Notes: a model not told the origin generated them from the sequence alone. Counted from the first letter of the stretch, positions 44,349 through 52,836 are shown. The stretch: 57,379 bases of DNA from Kitasatospora sp. SolWspMP-SS2h (GCF_003259315.1 NZ_QLLT01000038.1:1-57379), one strand, 5' to 3'. A program made the numbers and translations.

Positions 44349-44720
44349 TCACCAGAGGAGGCCGCCGACCGCGCTGCCCGCCCAGGCGAGCAGGACGCCG
44401 ACGACCGCGCTGGAGCCGAGGTAGCCGGCAGCTAGGCGGTAGCGCCGCATGCGCAGGAAACCGGTGGTCTCCCACGCGAGCGTCGACCAGGTCGACAGCG
44501 CACCGCACACGCCGACCGCGACCAGGGCCTGCACCCACGCCTGCACGTGCCGCATCTCCAGCGCGACGCCCAGCAGCAGGCAGGCGGCGGCGTTGACAGT
44601 GAACGTGCCCACGGGGAACGGCCGCCGGCTGGTGGACTTGCCCCACACCCCGGCCCAGAACCGCAGCGGCGAGGCGACGGCCGCTCCGAGCGCCAGCCAC
44701 ACCCACCCCGGGCCGCTCAC
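44349..44720 (-). CDS. crcB: fluoride channel FluC/CrcB, subunit 1
   Basis: The 123-residue four-helix membrane protein has the CrcB layout (WLALGAAVASPLRFWAGVWG, FPVGTFTVNAAACLLLGVAL, GVCGALSTWSTLAWE). The usual GxxTTFSTF is replaced by ALSTWSTLA, as in one partner of heterodimeric pairs. GTG at 44720 overlaps the stop of the other subunit (GTGA). Together they would export fluoride. Confidence 0.88.
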   Translation of the reverse strand: MSGPGWVWLALGAAVASPLRFWAGVWGKSTSRRPFPVGTFTVNAAACLLLGVALEMRHVQAWVQALVAVGVCGALSTWSTLAWETTGFLRMRRYRLAAGYLGSSAVVGVLLAWAGSAVGGLLW

Positions 44721-45208
44721 GCCCGTACCACCTTCGGGGCCGTGACCATCCGGGTGGTCAGCACGCCGGCCCCCGCCGCGGCCCCCACGCACACCGCCAG
44801 GCTCGCCGCCGCGTATCCGAGACCGACGGCCTGCTGCCCGTCGGCGAGCAGGCGCCGGATGTCGTTCGCGAAGGCCGAGAAGGTGGTGAACCCGCCGAGC
44901 ACGCCGCTGCCGAGCACCGGCCCAGCCCATGCCGGCGCACCCGGCCGGGCGTGCAGGACGGCCATCAGCACGCCCATCGCTGCGCACCCGACCGCGTTGA
45001 TCGCGAACGTCGGCCACGGGAACCCCGCGCCCGCGTGCCAAGCGAGGTCCACCCCGGCCCGGGCCGCCGCGCCCGCCGCCCCGCCGAGCGCGACCTGCGC
45101 CGTCAGCCGCCACCGGCGCGCCGGGTCCGGCGCGGGGTGCGGGAACAGTACGTGGAACAGCCGTCCGTGGTGCTCCGGCCGGGCGGCGGTCGTCGTGACC
45201 GGTTGCAT
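44717..45208 (-). CDS. crcB: fluoride channel FluC/CrcB, subunit 2
   Basis: The 163-residue partner has an N-terminal extension of about 40 residues, then LGGAAGAAARAGVDLAWHAG, FPWPTFAINAVGCAAMGVLM and the conserved GSGVLGGFTTFSAFANDIRR pore segment. ATG at 45208 lies after CGGAG. It is first in the two-gene unit. I looked for a fluoride riboswitch upstream and found no match. Confidence 0.9.
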   Translation of the reverse strand: MQPVTTTAARPEHHGRLFHVLFPHPAPDPARRWRLTAQVALGGAAGAAARAGVDLAWHAGAGFPWPTFAINAVGCAAMGVLMAVLHARPGAPAWAGPVLGSGVLGGFTTFSAFANDIRRLLADGQQAVGLGYAAASLAVCVGAAAGAGVLTTRMVTAPKVVRA

Positions 45209-45270
45209 CAAGGCTCCGAAGTGGCATCGGAACGGACGGCAGTACAGGCAAGGGGGCCTACGCGCCTGCG

Positions 45271-45305
45271 GTGTGCGGGGCGGGGACGGCCCCCGCCCCG
45301 CACAC
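45271..45305. terminator. terminator hairpin
   Basis: Arms GTGTGCGGGGCGGGG (45271-45285) and its complement (45291-45305) around a 5-base loop, 51 bases beyond the stop of the hydrolase gene. It separates that gene from the crcB pair. Confidence 0.8.
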
Positions 45306-45355
45306 CACAGGCCCTCGACGGCGGGCCGGTACCCGGCCCACCCGTTGACGGTCCG

Positions 45356-46183
45356 TCAGGAATTGAGAAACTCGAGCAGGTCGGCGTTGAAGCGTTCCTT
45401 GTCGCCGGGGACGACGGCGATGCCGTGCGAGCCGCCCTCGTAGACCTTGAGGACGGCGCCGGGGACGAGCTTGGCGGTCTTGCGGCCGGTGGCGTCGATC
45501 GGGACGACCTGGTCGTCGTCGCCGTGGACGACCAGCAGCGGGATGTCGAACTTCTTCAGGTCCTCGTGGAAGTCGGTGTGCGCGAAGGCGTCGACGCAGG
45601 CGACGCCGCCCTCGATGGTCTCGGCCATGGCCATGTACCAGAAGGCGTCCTTGTTGCCCTCGGTGGCCTTCGTGCCGGGCCGGTTGGCGGAGAGGAACCC
45701 GACCGCGGTGTCCTTCCAGAACTGCGAGCGCTCCTTGAGGATGCCGGCCTTGATGCCGTCGAAGACGGACTGCGGCACGCCCTCGGGGTTGTCCGGTCCC
45801 TGGAGCATCAGCGGCGGGATCGCGGAGAGCAGCACCGCGGAGCGGACCCGGTCGGTGCCGTGCCGGCCGATGTAGCGGGCCAGCTCGCCGCCGCCCATCG
45901 AGTGCGCGACCAGGGTGACGTCGGTCAGGTCGAGGCTGGTGAGCAGGTCGTTGAGGTCGTCGGCGAAGGTGTCGAAGTCGTAGCCGTCGTACACGGGGGT
46001 GGAGCGGCCGTGGCCGCGGCGGTCGTGGGCGATGCCGCGGAAGCCGGCGTCGGCGACGGCCTTGAGCTGGTCCTGCCAGGCGTCGCCGTTCAGCGGCCAG
46101 CCGTGGATGAAGACGACGGGGCGGCCGCTGCCCCAGTCCTTGTAGAAGATCTCCACACCGTCACGTGTCGTGCAGTAGGGCAT
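45356..46183 (-). CDS. alpha/beta hydrolase of the non-heme haloperoxidase/perhydrolase group
   Basis: The 275-residue enzyme begins MPYCTTRDGVEIFYKDWGSG. It has oxyanion HGWPLNGDAW, nucleophile elbow VAHSMGGGELARYI, acid HGDDDQVVPID and His in YEGGSHGIAVVPGD. All three catalytic residues are present. Such enzymes are esterases with cofactor-free perhydrolase (chloroperoxidase) activity. It is monocistronic. Confidence 0.9.
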   Translation of the reverse strand: MPYCTTRDGVEIFYKDWGSGRPVVFIHGWPLNGDAWQDQLKAVADAGFRGIAHDRRGHGRSTPVYDGYDFDTFADDLNDLLTSLDLTDVTLVAHSMGGGELARYIGRHGTDRVRSAVLLSAIPPLMLQGPDNPEGVPQSVFDGIKAGILKERSQFWKDTAVGFLSANRPGTKATEGNKDAFWYMAMAETIEGGVACVDAFAHTDFHEDLKKFDIPLLVVHGDDDQVVPIDATGRKTAKLVPGAVLKVYEGGSHGIAVVPGDKERFNADLLEFLNS

Positions 46184-46399
46184 GAGTGACTCCGAATTCG
46201 GCTTCAGGGACGACCGGGATCACCGGTCGAAGATTCGGAACGGTCGGCGGGAACAGCCGACGGCGGCACCGGTGCTCGTGCGGCACGAAGGCGGGACGGC
46301 GACCGGCACACGAAGCAGCCAACCGCACGCGCACTGCGCTCCGCATCCAACACACCGGGTTGTTGCTCTGAGCGGGTGACCGCAGCCCGGATCCGACCA

Positions 46400-46774
46400 C
46401 GTACCGGATCGGCGGAGAGCGGGTCCGCGGATGCTGGTGGCGCCGCACATGATCTCGGCGCGCGGCGGCCACGGCGACTTCAGCGCGGCCGTCGCCGACC
46501 AGTACCAGGGCCCCGGGCGGGCGCGGGAGCTCGCGGCGGCCGACGGCTGCGACGAGATCCGCACCCGGGTCCGGACCGAGATCAGGGCGGGCGCGGACTG
46601 GATCAAGTTCGCGGCGACGGGCGGCTTCTCCAGCCCGTCCGACGACCCGTCCCAGGTCACCTACAGCCAGGAGGAGATGGACACCCTGGTTGCCACCGCC
46701 CGCGGCCTGGGCCGCCCGGCCACCCCGCACTGCTACGGCGACGAGGGCGTCCGCCGCGCCGTCCTGGCCGGTGT
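46400..46774 (+). pseudogene. amidohydrolase fragment
   Basis: The frame reads LVAPHMISARGGHGDFSAAV, VRTEIRAGADWIKFAATGGF with SSPSDDPSQVTYSQEEMDTL, and GRPATPHCYGDEGVRRAVLA. This is the middle of an imidazolonepropionase/Xaa-Pro dipeptidase-like amidohydrolase, including the metal-binding Lys (DWIKF) and His (TPHCYG). Both ends are missing. Similarity stops at about 46774, just before repeat X. Confidence 0.7.
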
Positions 46775-46877
46775 GGGGGGTGGGTGGTTGGCTGGGTGGT
46801 TGTTGTTCCTGGGCTGGGGGTTGGTGGGTTGGTTGGGAAGGGCCGGTCGGTGGTGGGGTTGTTCTGCGGCGCCGTGG

Positions 46878-47117
46878 GTTTCGGTGGCGCTGCGCTGTGC
46901 TGTTCTTCTCCTCGACCGGGCGGCCGGGCCGGGGCCGGTGACCGGGCGGGGCCCGGGTCGTTGGGGAAGTCGACGGGCCCGGCCCCCACTGCCTGCCGGA
47001 GGCTGTCACCAACCCCTGCCGCGCCCTCGCTGGAGAGGGCGCGACAGGGGCACCTGTCGCGGCCTGTGACCTGGGCCAATATCCCTCGGCCCCCGCCTGC
47101 GGCCCATCGCGACAGCT
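46878..47117 (+). repeat. 200-bp dispersed repeat X, copy 2
   Basis: Same ordered blocks as 18198-18400 (GCTGCGCTGTGCTGTTCTTC to CCCATCGCGAC), with about 45 extra bases inserted after CGCGCCCTC that include the hairpin CGCCCTCGCTGGAGAGGGCG. The stretch 46775-46877 is G/T-rich and shows no gene. Confidence 0.7.
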
Positions 47118-47221
47118 CTCCGGCCCGTCCGCCGTCTGTCGGTCCGGTTGTTGTCCGGCCCGGCTTGCCGCGTTCTCGGCCGTGCCCTTGGCCGTGCCGG
47201 TCCGGTCCGGTGGGCGGTTGG

Positions 47222-47780
47222 TCAGGTGTGTTGTGCGGTGTGGACGGCGGTTTCGAGGGTGTTGGTGAGGGCCGTCGAGTTCGGGTGGGCAGTAGCCGAG
47301 GACGGTGGCGGGCATGGCGGCGGCGGTCGCGCACGCCGCGACTACCGTGACCTGCTCGGTGCCGGTCAGCTCCGGCAGGGTCTGCCGGTCCTGCCCCTGG
47401 TTCTGCTCCTGGTCGTGGGCGTAGGTGTAGGCGGGGCCGATCACCGATGAGGGCAGCAGCCAGGTGCGGTGCAGCTCGTCCAGGGCCTGGCCGTCCCCGC
47501 CCGGGACCACCGCCGCCCCGCTGGCGACCTCCACCGCCTCGGCGGCGTTCAGGAGCGCCTGGACGTGGGCGTGCCCGCCTTGGCGCCCGGCCAGCTCCCG
47601 CACCCAGGAGGCCGCCTCCCGGCCCGCCCGCCGGGCCCGCGCCAGCGCCCGCTCCTCCCGCTCGTCCACCTCGTACGGCACGGCCTGGTGGCCGCCCGGG
47701 AGGGCCCGCTGCTCCTCCTCGTCCGGGTAGGGGCCGAAGCGGGGCGGCGGGAAGCGCGGGGAGTCGTACAGAGGGTCCAT
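47222..47780 (-). pseudogene. MDPLYDS-family hypothetical protein, frameshifted copy
   Basis: Paralogue of 20278-20838: MDPLYDSPRFPPPRFGPYPD, DEREERALARARRAGREAAS, PGGDGQALDELHRTWLLPSS and AAAMPATVLGYCPPELD. One extra G near 47293 then derails the frame. Without it the end is ALTNTLETAVHTAQHT and TGA at 47222, matching the ALAGALEAAV tail of the intact copy. The unshifted frame runs on for hundreds of codons and is not real. Confidence 0.65.
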
Positions 47781-48450
47781 GCCCCTCCAACCGCCTCCCG
47801 GCCGCCCGAGTCACGGCTGCCCGGTCCGGTCCGTCCGGCCCGTCGTCGGGTGCTGTCCGCCCCGGCCGGTCCGCTGCCCGGTCCGGTCGGTCCGCCCGCC
47901 GGCCCCGTTGGGTCCGGCCGTCCTGCCGGTCCCGGCCCCGGTCCTGCCCGTTCCGGTGCGTCCCGGTGCGGGCCGGCCGGTTCCGCGTCCGGGCCGGCCT
48001 GGCCCGGGGCGTGTGTGTGACCTGGTGGGGTTTCGGGGGCTGGTAGCGGTGTTCGGTGGACCATTTCGGGTGGGTGGCCGGGCGTTGTTCGGTGGCCTGG
48101 CGGTGGTCCCGGTGCGGGCGGGTTTCGGTGACGGGGTGTGGCCGCCGGGCGGGGCGGGGCGGGGGCTGCGGGGGTCGGGGGCTGTTTCGGGGTGTTGCGG
48201 TGAATCGACGACGCGTCGGGAATTCCGCTGGTTTCCGCCGGGCTTTTCCTTGCCGTTTCGGTCGGGATTACCGCCGGTCGGGGGCTGTTTCGGTGGGGTC
48301 GTGGATTCGCGGGTCGGGTTCGCCGGGGTGATTGCGGTGGTGGCCGGGCTGCTCCCTGCCGCCCCGCCCGCCTCCCGGCCCGCCGCCAGGGCGTCGCCGT
48401 CGTCCGGCCGCCGCCCGGCCCCGGCCGGGGTGCATGCGGGCGTCCCGTAC
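47781..48450. other. low-complexity GC-rich stretch
   Basis: The first 220 bases are dominated by CCGGTCCGGTCC-type repeats. The rest alternates G/T-rich runs. No gene is supported on either strand. Confidence 0.45.
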
Positions 48451-48597
48451 GGGTCATACGGGCGGTGCGGAACCCCGCGTCCAGTCCTGTGGGCGCACGC
48501 GATCCTCCAGGTCCGGGTTCCGCGTCGACGCCGTCCCTGCGGTGACCGGCCGCGCTTCGAGCACGCGGCCGGGACGAATCCCTCAGGGGCGGCGTCC
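48451..48597 (+). repeat. structured nested-hairpin repeat Y, copy 2
   Basis: Stem A is 48467-48475 with 48525-48533, outer stem B 48537-48548 with 48585-48596 (one G-U pair), and inner stem C CGGCCGCG/CGCGGCCG is as in copy 1. Sequence between the stems differs from copy 1 at many positions. From 48598 to about 49012 only GC-rich low-complexity sequence is seen, ending in the 110 bases shared with the region before 7094. Confidence 0.65.
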
Positions 48598-49012
48598 GCA
48601 CGCGCCCCCGGTCCCGGTGCGCCGCCACCCGCCCCGGTGCCCCGGTGCCCCGGGCCGGCTCGTGCCCGTCGACCGTCCCGTCCGTCCCGCCACCGCCCGC
48701 CTGCCGCCAGGACGTCGCCGTCGACCGCCACCCGCCCCGGTGCCCGCCGCCGCCCCGGCCCGCCCGTCCCGCCGCCGCCCGTCTTGCTCGGCCGTCGTCC
48801 GGTGCCGCTCGTCCTGCCCGGCTGCGCCCCGCTCCGTCCGGCCGGCGCGGGTTGTCCCACCGTCGCCCCGGGGGTTGTCCCAGCCGTGTCCTGCCGGTGT
48901 CTCAGCGCGCCGGTTGTGTCCGTTTTGCTGGGACGGTCTCAGGCTGTATCCCCAAGTGGGAGTGTTTCGCGTGCGGGGCTGGGGCGGGGCTGGGACGCGG
49001 CCCCGCCCGGCC

Positions 49013-50048
49013 GCCGGTGACCCGTCTCATCGAAGTTTGATCTGTCTCATCGGTCTCATCGGAGTTTGACGGCGGCCTGGTTGTCTCATCGGAGTTTGGC
49101 CGTCCGGCTGGTGGCCGCGGTGCGGGCGGTGTGCTGTGCGGGCCGGATCCTGGCCCGACGTCACGGGGGAGGGCTTGGTGTGGAGTGGTCGACGGCGCTG
49201 GGCGGCTTCGCGGCCGGGCTGGGGATCTCGGTGGTGACCGCGCCGGTGGGTGTCTCGGGTGCGGTGTTCCTGCTGCCGGTGCAGGTCAGCGTCCTGGCCG
49301 TGCCCAGCCCGGCGGTGACTCCGACGAACCTGCTGTTCAACGTGGTGGCCGGCCCCGGCGCGCTGCTGCGCCACCGCCGCACCGGCGCGCTGGGCGGCCC
49401 GCTGACCCGGCTGCTCGTCACCGGCGCGGTCCCGGGCGTCGTCGTCGGCGCCCTGGTGCGGGTCTTCGCCGTCCCCGGCCCGCACGCCTTCAAGCTCCTG
49501 GTCGCCGCCCTGCTCCTGCCGCTCGGCACCTGGCTCCTGCTGCGCACCCTGTATCCGGCCCCGCCGCGTCCGGCCGGGGCCGGGCTGAAGGCCGGGGCCA
49601 CTCGGCTGCTGGCGTTGGCGGTGGGGGTCACCGGCGGGATCTACGGGATCGGGGGCGGCTCGCTGCTGGGTCCGGTGCTGGTGGCCAGGGGGATGCCGGT
49701 GGCGACGGTGGCGCCGGCGGCCCTCGCCTCCACCTTCGCCACTTCGTTGGCGGGAGCCGCCACCTACGCCGTGCTGTCCCTGACCACCACCGGCTCCATC
49801 GCCCCCGACTGGCCCCTCGGCCTGGCCTGCGGCCTCGGGGGCCTGCTCGGCGGCTACCTCGGCGCCCGCCTCCAGCCCCACCTGCCCGACACCGCGCTGC
49901 GGCTGTTGCTCGGCGGCCTGGCCGCCGCCGTGGGGGCCTTCTACACGGTGCAGGGCCTGCGCTGGCCGGTGCGCTGACCAGGCTCCGACCAGCGGTCAAA
50001 CTTCGCTGAGACGCGTCAAACTAACTTGAGACGGGTCACCGGCCGGTC
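49013..50048. mobile_element. element-like unit: permease gene between inverted repeat arrays
   Basis: Left array: GTCTCATCGAAGTTTGAT at 49024, a unit at 49053 preceded by a duplicated GTCTCATCG at 49044, and a unit at 49083. Right array, on the opposite strand: GTCTCAAGTTAGTTTGAC (outer) and GTCTCAGCGAAGTTTGAC (inner), 20 bases apart, between about 49986 and 50031. The outer ends share GCCGGTGACCCGTCTCA in inverted orientation. The right end cuts a hypothetical gene. Only the permease gene lies inside, so mobility would need a transposase in trans. No target duplication was identified. Confidence 0.55.
49180..49977 (+). CDS. TauE/SafE-family permease
   Basis: The 265-residue membrane protein has about eight helices. 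It carries the family's duplicated pattern: VTAPVGVSGAVFLLPVQVSV with PTNLLFNVVAGPGA in the first half, and GVTGGIYGIGGGSLLGPVLV with ALASTFATSLAG in the second. The family exports sulfite or small sulfonates, or has unknown anion substrates. GTG at 49180 follows GGGGGAGGG. It is the only gene inside the inverted repeat arrays. Confidence 0.88.
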   Translation: MEWSTALGGFAAGLGISVVTAPVGVSGAVFLLPVQVSVLAVPSPAVTPTNLLFNVVAGPGALLRHRRTGALGGPLTRLLVTGAVPGVVVGALVRVFAVPGPHAFKLLVAALLLPLGTWLLLRTLYPAPPRPAGAGLKAGATRLLALAVGVTGGIYGIGGGSLLGPVLVARGMPVATVAPAALASTFATSLAGAATYAVLSLTTTGSIAPDWPLGLACGLGGLLGGYLGARLQPHLPDTALRLLLGGLAAAVGAFYTVQGLRWPVR

Positions 50049-50471
50049 GCCACGGTCGGTCTTCCCGGTCGGCGTCGGGCAGCAGGCCGTGATGGTGGCG
50101 GGCGATCGCGTCGAGGAGTGCGGTGCGGGCCTGGCGCCAGTGGACGTCCTCGGTACGGCCGGCGTCGGCCGCCCACTCGGGAGCGGCCGCTCCTGGGCGG
50201 CCGCCGCCAGGTCCCATCTCAGGGTGCCAATCGCCTCCTGCCAGAGGCCGAGCCCGGACAGCAGGGCGCGCACCAGCTTGTCGACGGCGGCCACCGGGTC
50301 GGCGCCGAAGATCCGGGCCTCGCCCGCGGCCTCCGCGAGCAGGTCCTCGTCCAGGTCCTCGAAGTCCTCTCGCCACTGCCGCGCCCGCTCCTGGTAGGCG
50401 TGCAGCACCTCGTGCAGCGCGTTCTCGACGGCGGCCGGCGACCAGGGCAGCGGGCGGCGGGGAGCGCTCAC
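50030..50471 (-). pseudogene. unrecognised helical protein, long copy, frameshifted and truncated
   Basis: GTG at 50471 starts PLPWSPAAVENALHEVLHAY, then EDFEDLDEDLLAEAAGEARI and VDKLVRALLSGLGLWQEAIG. The N-terminal 60 residues are shared with the short gene at 9714-9920. After LRWDLAAAAQE, in the G/C-rich tract near 50190, sense continues in another frame (HWRQARTALLDAIARHHHGL, LPDADREDRPWRPAGDP). The end runs into the right repeat array of the permease element, so the natural C terminus is lost. Confidence 0.55.
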
Positions 50472-50631
50472 GGTGTCGGCCGGCAGCCGGGCCGCCCCGG
50501 CCCCAGTGCCCGCCGCGGTGCTCGTCCGGTCGCAGTGGTTGTCACACCGGTGCAACCGCCGCGCCCCGCGGCCGGTCACGGGTGCGGCGCATATCTCTGT
50601 GCCGCACGGCCCGGTGCGGGACCCATAGGGC

Positions 50632-50865
50632 GCTGCACTGGCTGTCGCAGTCGCACCCGGCGTGCTGCATCCGGCGGTGCAGCGCTGCTGCGGCCCGGGG
50701 CCGCAGCAGGTGCGAAAGCGCCGCGGGATCCGGGCGGGACAGGCTGCACCAGCCGTTGCGGCGGCATCCGACCGGAGGGTCGTTGCTGCACTTTCCCGCG
50801 GCACCCGTGCCCGGCGGTGCAGCAAGGGCGCCCTTGCTGCACGGCCTGCGTGCGCGGAGTGCAGC
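50632..50865. promoter_or_regulatory. array of GTGCAGC/GCTGCAC sites with a 26-bp perfect palindrome
   Basis: Seven exact copies of GTGCAGC or its complement lie at 50632, 50677, 50743, 50785, 50817, 50836 and 50859. Two of them form the arms of a perfect 26-base palindrome at 50817-50842. The region precedes the zinc-ribbon gene (start 50965) and contains no gene, which suits multi-site operator binding. Confidence 0.55.
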
Positions 50866-50920
50866 GCGCCGCTCATGAGCGCTCTCCGCTCGGTGGTGCG
50901 CCCGCCGCGCAGCCGATTCA

Positions 50921-51593
50921 CCCCGAGGGGAAACAGTGCTGGTGGTGGGAGCTAGCATCCGGGCATGGGTTTCTCCTCGGGGGTTAATGCGGCGACCTCG
51001 CCGATGCTGTTCGGCGCGCCACTTTGCGCGGTGTGCGCGGCGGAGCTGGTGTGGGGCGGGAAGGGCCGCCGGCCGAAGTACTGCTCGAAGGCGTGCTCGT
51101 CGAAGGCGGAGCGCACCCGGGAGAAGGAGAAGCAGGCCCGGGCCCTCACCGCCGCCACCGAATCCCCCCGAGGAGAAACGAAGCTGCCCGGCGACCTCAC
51201 CGAGGGTCCGGTGGCGGCCGAGCTCCTCGCCCTGGGCGAGAAGCTGGCCCGGGCGGATCGGCTGCTGCTGCTCCAGCTGGAGCGCGCCGCCCGCGACGAC
51301 ACCCCGGCCCTGGCCCGCCAAGCCCTCGCCGACGTCCAGCACTACGCCCACGCGGTGATGCAGCGCCACCTCGAGCTGGTCGACCAACTGCGCACCCAGC
51401 ACCCGGCGCTGCCCGCCGAGGCGGAATCGGCCGCCGCCGGGTCCGGCGAATCTCCCCGGGGAGAAACGACGACCGGCCAAGGCGCTCCCGCGGGTGTCGC
51501 CGAGCCCGTGCCGGAGCTCGTTGTTCCCCGGGGAGAAACGGCGTCGTTCCCGGAACCGGTCCGGCATGCCGCCGCAGCTCCCCGGGGAGAAAC
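50921..51593. repeat. six copies of a 14-bp motif CCCCGRGGAGAAAC
   Basis: Copies: 50921-50934 (one mismatch, non-coding), 50969-50982 (reverse strand, across the start of the zinc-ribbon gene), 51166-51179, 51454-51467, 51526-51539 and 51580-51593. The last three are identical. In the four forward copies inside the gene the motif encodes PRGE(T) in the same frame. The copies outside the gene or on the other strand cannot be explained by protein sequence. Confidence 0.8.
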
Positions 51594-52473
51594 TCCCGCG
51601 ACCGCGACCGCGACCGCGACCGCGACCGCGACCGCGACCGCGACCGTGGCCGTGCCCGCCTCATCCTCCCCGGTCCGGCCGGTCCCGGCCGTCCCGGTGT
51701 TCACGGTGGCGCACCCCGACGACACCCGCCTGCAGCCCGACGCGGTGCTGCGCGCCACCGCCGACCCGGTCCTCACCTTCGGCCCACCCGACCGCACCAC
51801 CGACCTCACCGCGGCCTTCGGCCCGGGCTGGTCGGCGTCCTCCTGGTCGGCGCCGCAGACCGCCCGGATCCGCCAGCTCCACCAGCACGGCGTACGGGCG
51901 GGCTGGGCCGCCCCGCTGCGCCAGGGCCCGTGGGGCGGTGGCGGATGGATCGCGGTGCTGCTGCTGCCCGGCGGCCGCGCCGAACCGCTCCTCGATGCCG
52001 ACGGCCGCCCCCACACCTTCCACGGCCAGGACCAGGCGCTCGCCGCGGTGCGCGCCGGGCGGCTCGCATCGCCTGCCACCGCCGCCCGCACCCCGGACCC
52101 GGACCGGCTGCGGCCGAGTACCGGCGGGTGGATCGGCCCGCGCGTACCCGAGCCCGGGACGGTGCGGGTGCCGCGCGATCCGCTGCGGCGCGGCCTGCCC
52201 CGCAGCATGGACGTCCACACCCCCCTCGACCCGAACACCTTCGGCTACGCCTGGGAGCTGGCCGGATGGACGGTGCAGCCCGACGTGCTGCTGGTCCTCG
52301 GTGAGGGCTACCCGGTCGGCTGGGTCGAGCGGGGCCTGGACGGCGGCGACGGCTGGGTCGCGGTCTACGAGGGCTACTTCCTCGGCGACCCCGCCACCGA
52401 GCAGGCCGCCCTGCACGACACCCCGGAGCTCGCCGCCCGAAGCATCCTCCAGGCCCACGTCCACGACCTCTGA
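50965..52473 (+). CDS. zinc-ribbon protein with PRGET repeats
   Basis: The 502-residue protein starts at ATG 50965 with little leader. A treble-clef/zinc-ribbon knuckle (LCAVCAAELVWGGKGRRPKY, CSKACSSKAERTREKEKQ) is followed by a helical segment (LLALGEKLARADRLLLLQLE). Four SPRGET-like motifs sit in low-complexity linkers, one of which is a (TA)n run encoded by the hexanucleotide ACCGCG repeated at 51601-51642. The C-terminal 240 residues form a globular part (WSAPQTARIRQLHQHGVRAG, WVERGLDGGDGWVAVYEGYF). The knuckle is typical of small DNA-binding proteins of actinomycete plasmids. The function is unknown. Confidence 0.75.
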   Translation: MGFSSGVNAATSPMLFGAPLCAVCAAELVWGGKGRRPKYCSKACSSKAERTREKEKQARALTAATESPRGETKLPGDLTEGPVAAELLALGEKLARADRLLLLQLERAARDDTPALARQALADVQHYAHAVMQRHLELVDQLRTQHPALPAEAESAAAGSGESPRGETTTGQGAPAGVAEPVPELVVPRGETASFPEPVRHAAAAPRGETPATATATATATATATATVAVPASSSPVRPVPAVPVFTVAHPDDTRLQPDAVLRATADPVLTFGPPDRTTDLTAAFGPGWSASSWSAPQTARIRQLHQHGVRAGWAAPLRQGPWGGGGWIAVLLLPGGRAEPLLDADGRPHTFHGQDQALAAVRAGRLASPATAARTPDPDRLRPSTGGWIGPRVPEPGTVRVPRDPLRRGLPRSMDVHTPLDPNTFGYAWELAGWTVQPDVLLVLGEGYPVGWVERGLDGGDGWVAVYEGYFLGDPATEQAALHDTPELAARSILQAHVHDL

Positions 52474-52836
52474 CCGGCCGCCGGGGCCATGATCCCGGTC
52501 ACGGACAAACCGGGAGGACAAGGCCCCTGACCAGGGCAATTCGGGCGGGACAACCCGCAGGACAACATGCTGGTCAAGGGGTCGGGCCAGATGCAGGACA
52601 AGGGGTCGGGGTGCAGGGTCGGCCGCGTCCGGGCACCCGCCCGGGCCCGGGGTCGGCCACCGCGCCCGCCCCGGCCGCGCTCCTCACCGGAAGGTGGCGT
52701 CGTGCCCACGACCTTCTCCCATACCGCCTTGTCCCCTTCCGGCAGCGACGGCCGGGCCACCGCTGACCTGCCGGATGGCGCGATTCTTTGTGGATGCCCG
52801 GATCCGGACGGGTGTGCTGCTCTATCGTCGGACGGC
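52474..52836. promoter_or_regulatory. control region of the lipase gene with GACAA repeats
   Basis: GACAA occurs at 52504, 52517, 52549, 52561 and 52597, most within (G)GGACAA(C). CAAGGGGTCGGG occurs twice near 52575-52611. The same GGGACAACC word occurs twice before repeat array A (near 6945) and, inverted, before array B. A promoter-like stretch, TTGTGG then CTCTATCGT, lies just before the lipase start. Confidence 0.4.

Noticed and set aside
41929..44424. 831-codon plus-strand frame opposite katG
   Set aside because: katG on the minus strand is complete with all catalytic residues; the opposite frame is Val/Gly/Arg-rich shadow sequence.
45209..45270. Fluoride riboswitch before the crcB pair
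   Set aside because: No sequence resembling the conserved crcB riboswitch core was found between the hairpin and the start codon.
46161..47221. Continuation of the MDPLYDS frame to 539 codons
   Set aside because: Comparison with the intact copy at 20278 shows the natural stop at 47222 after correcting one base; the extension is out of frame.
51601..51642. Tandem hexanucleotide as a CRISPR-like array
   Set aside because: ACCGCG units are contiguous with no spacers and encode a Thr-Ala linker; no cas genes are present.
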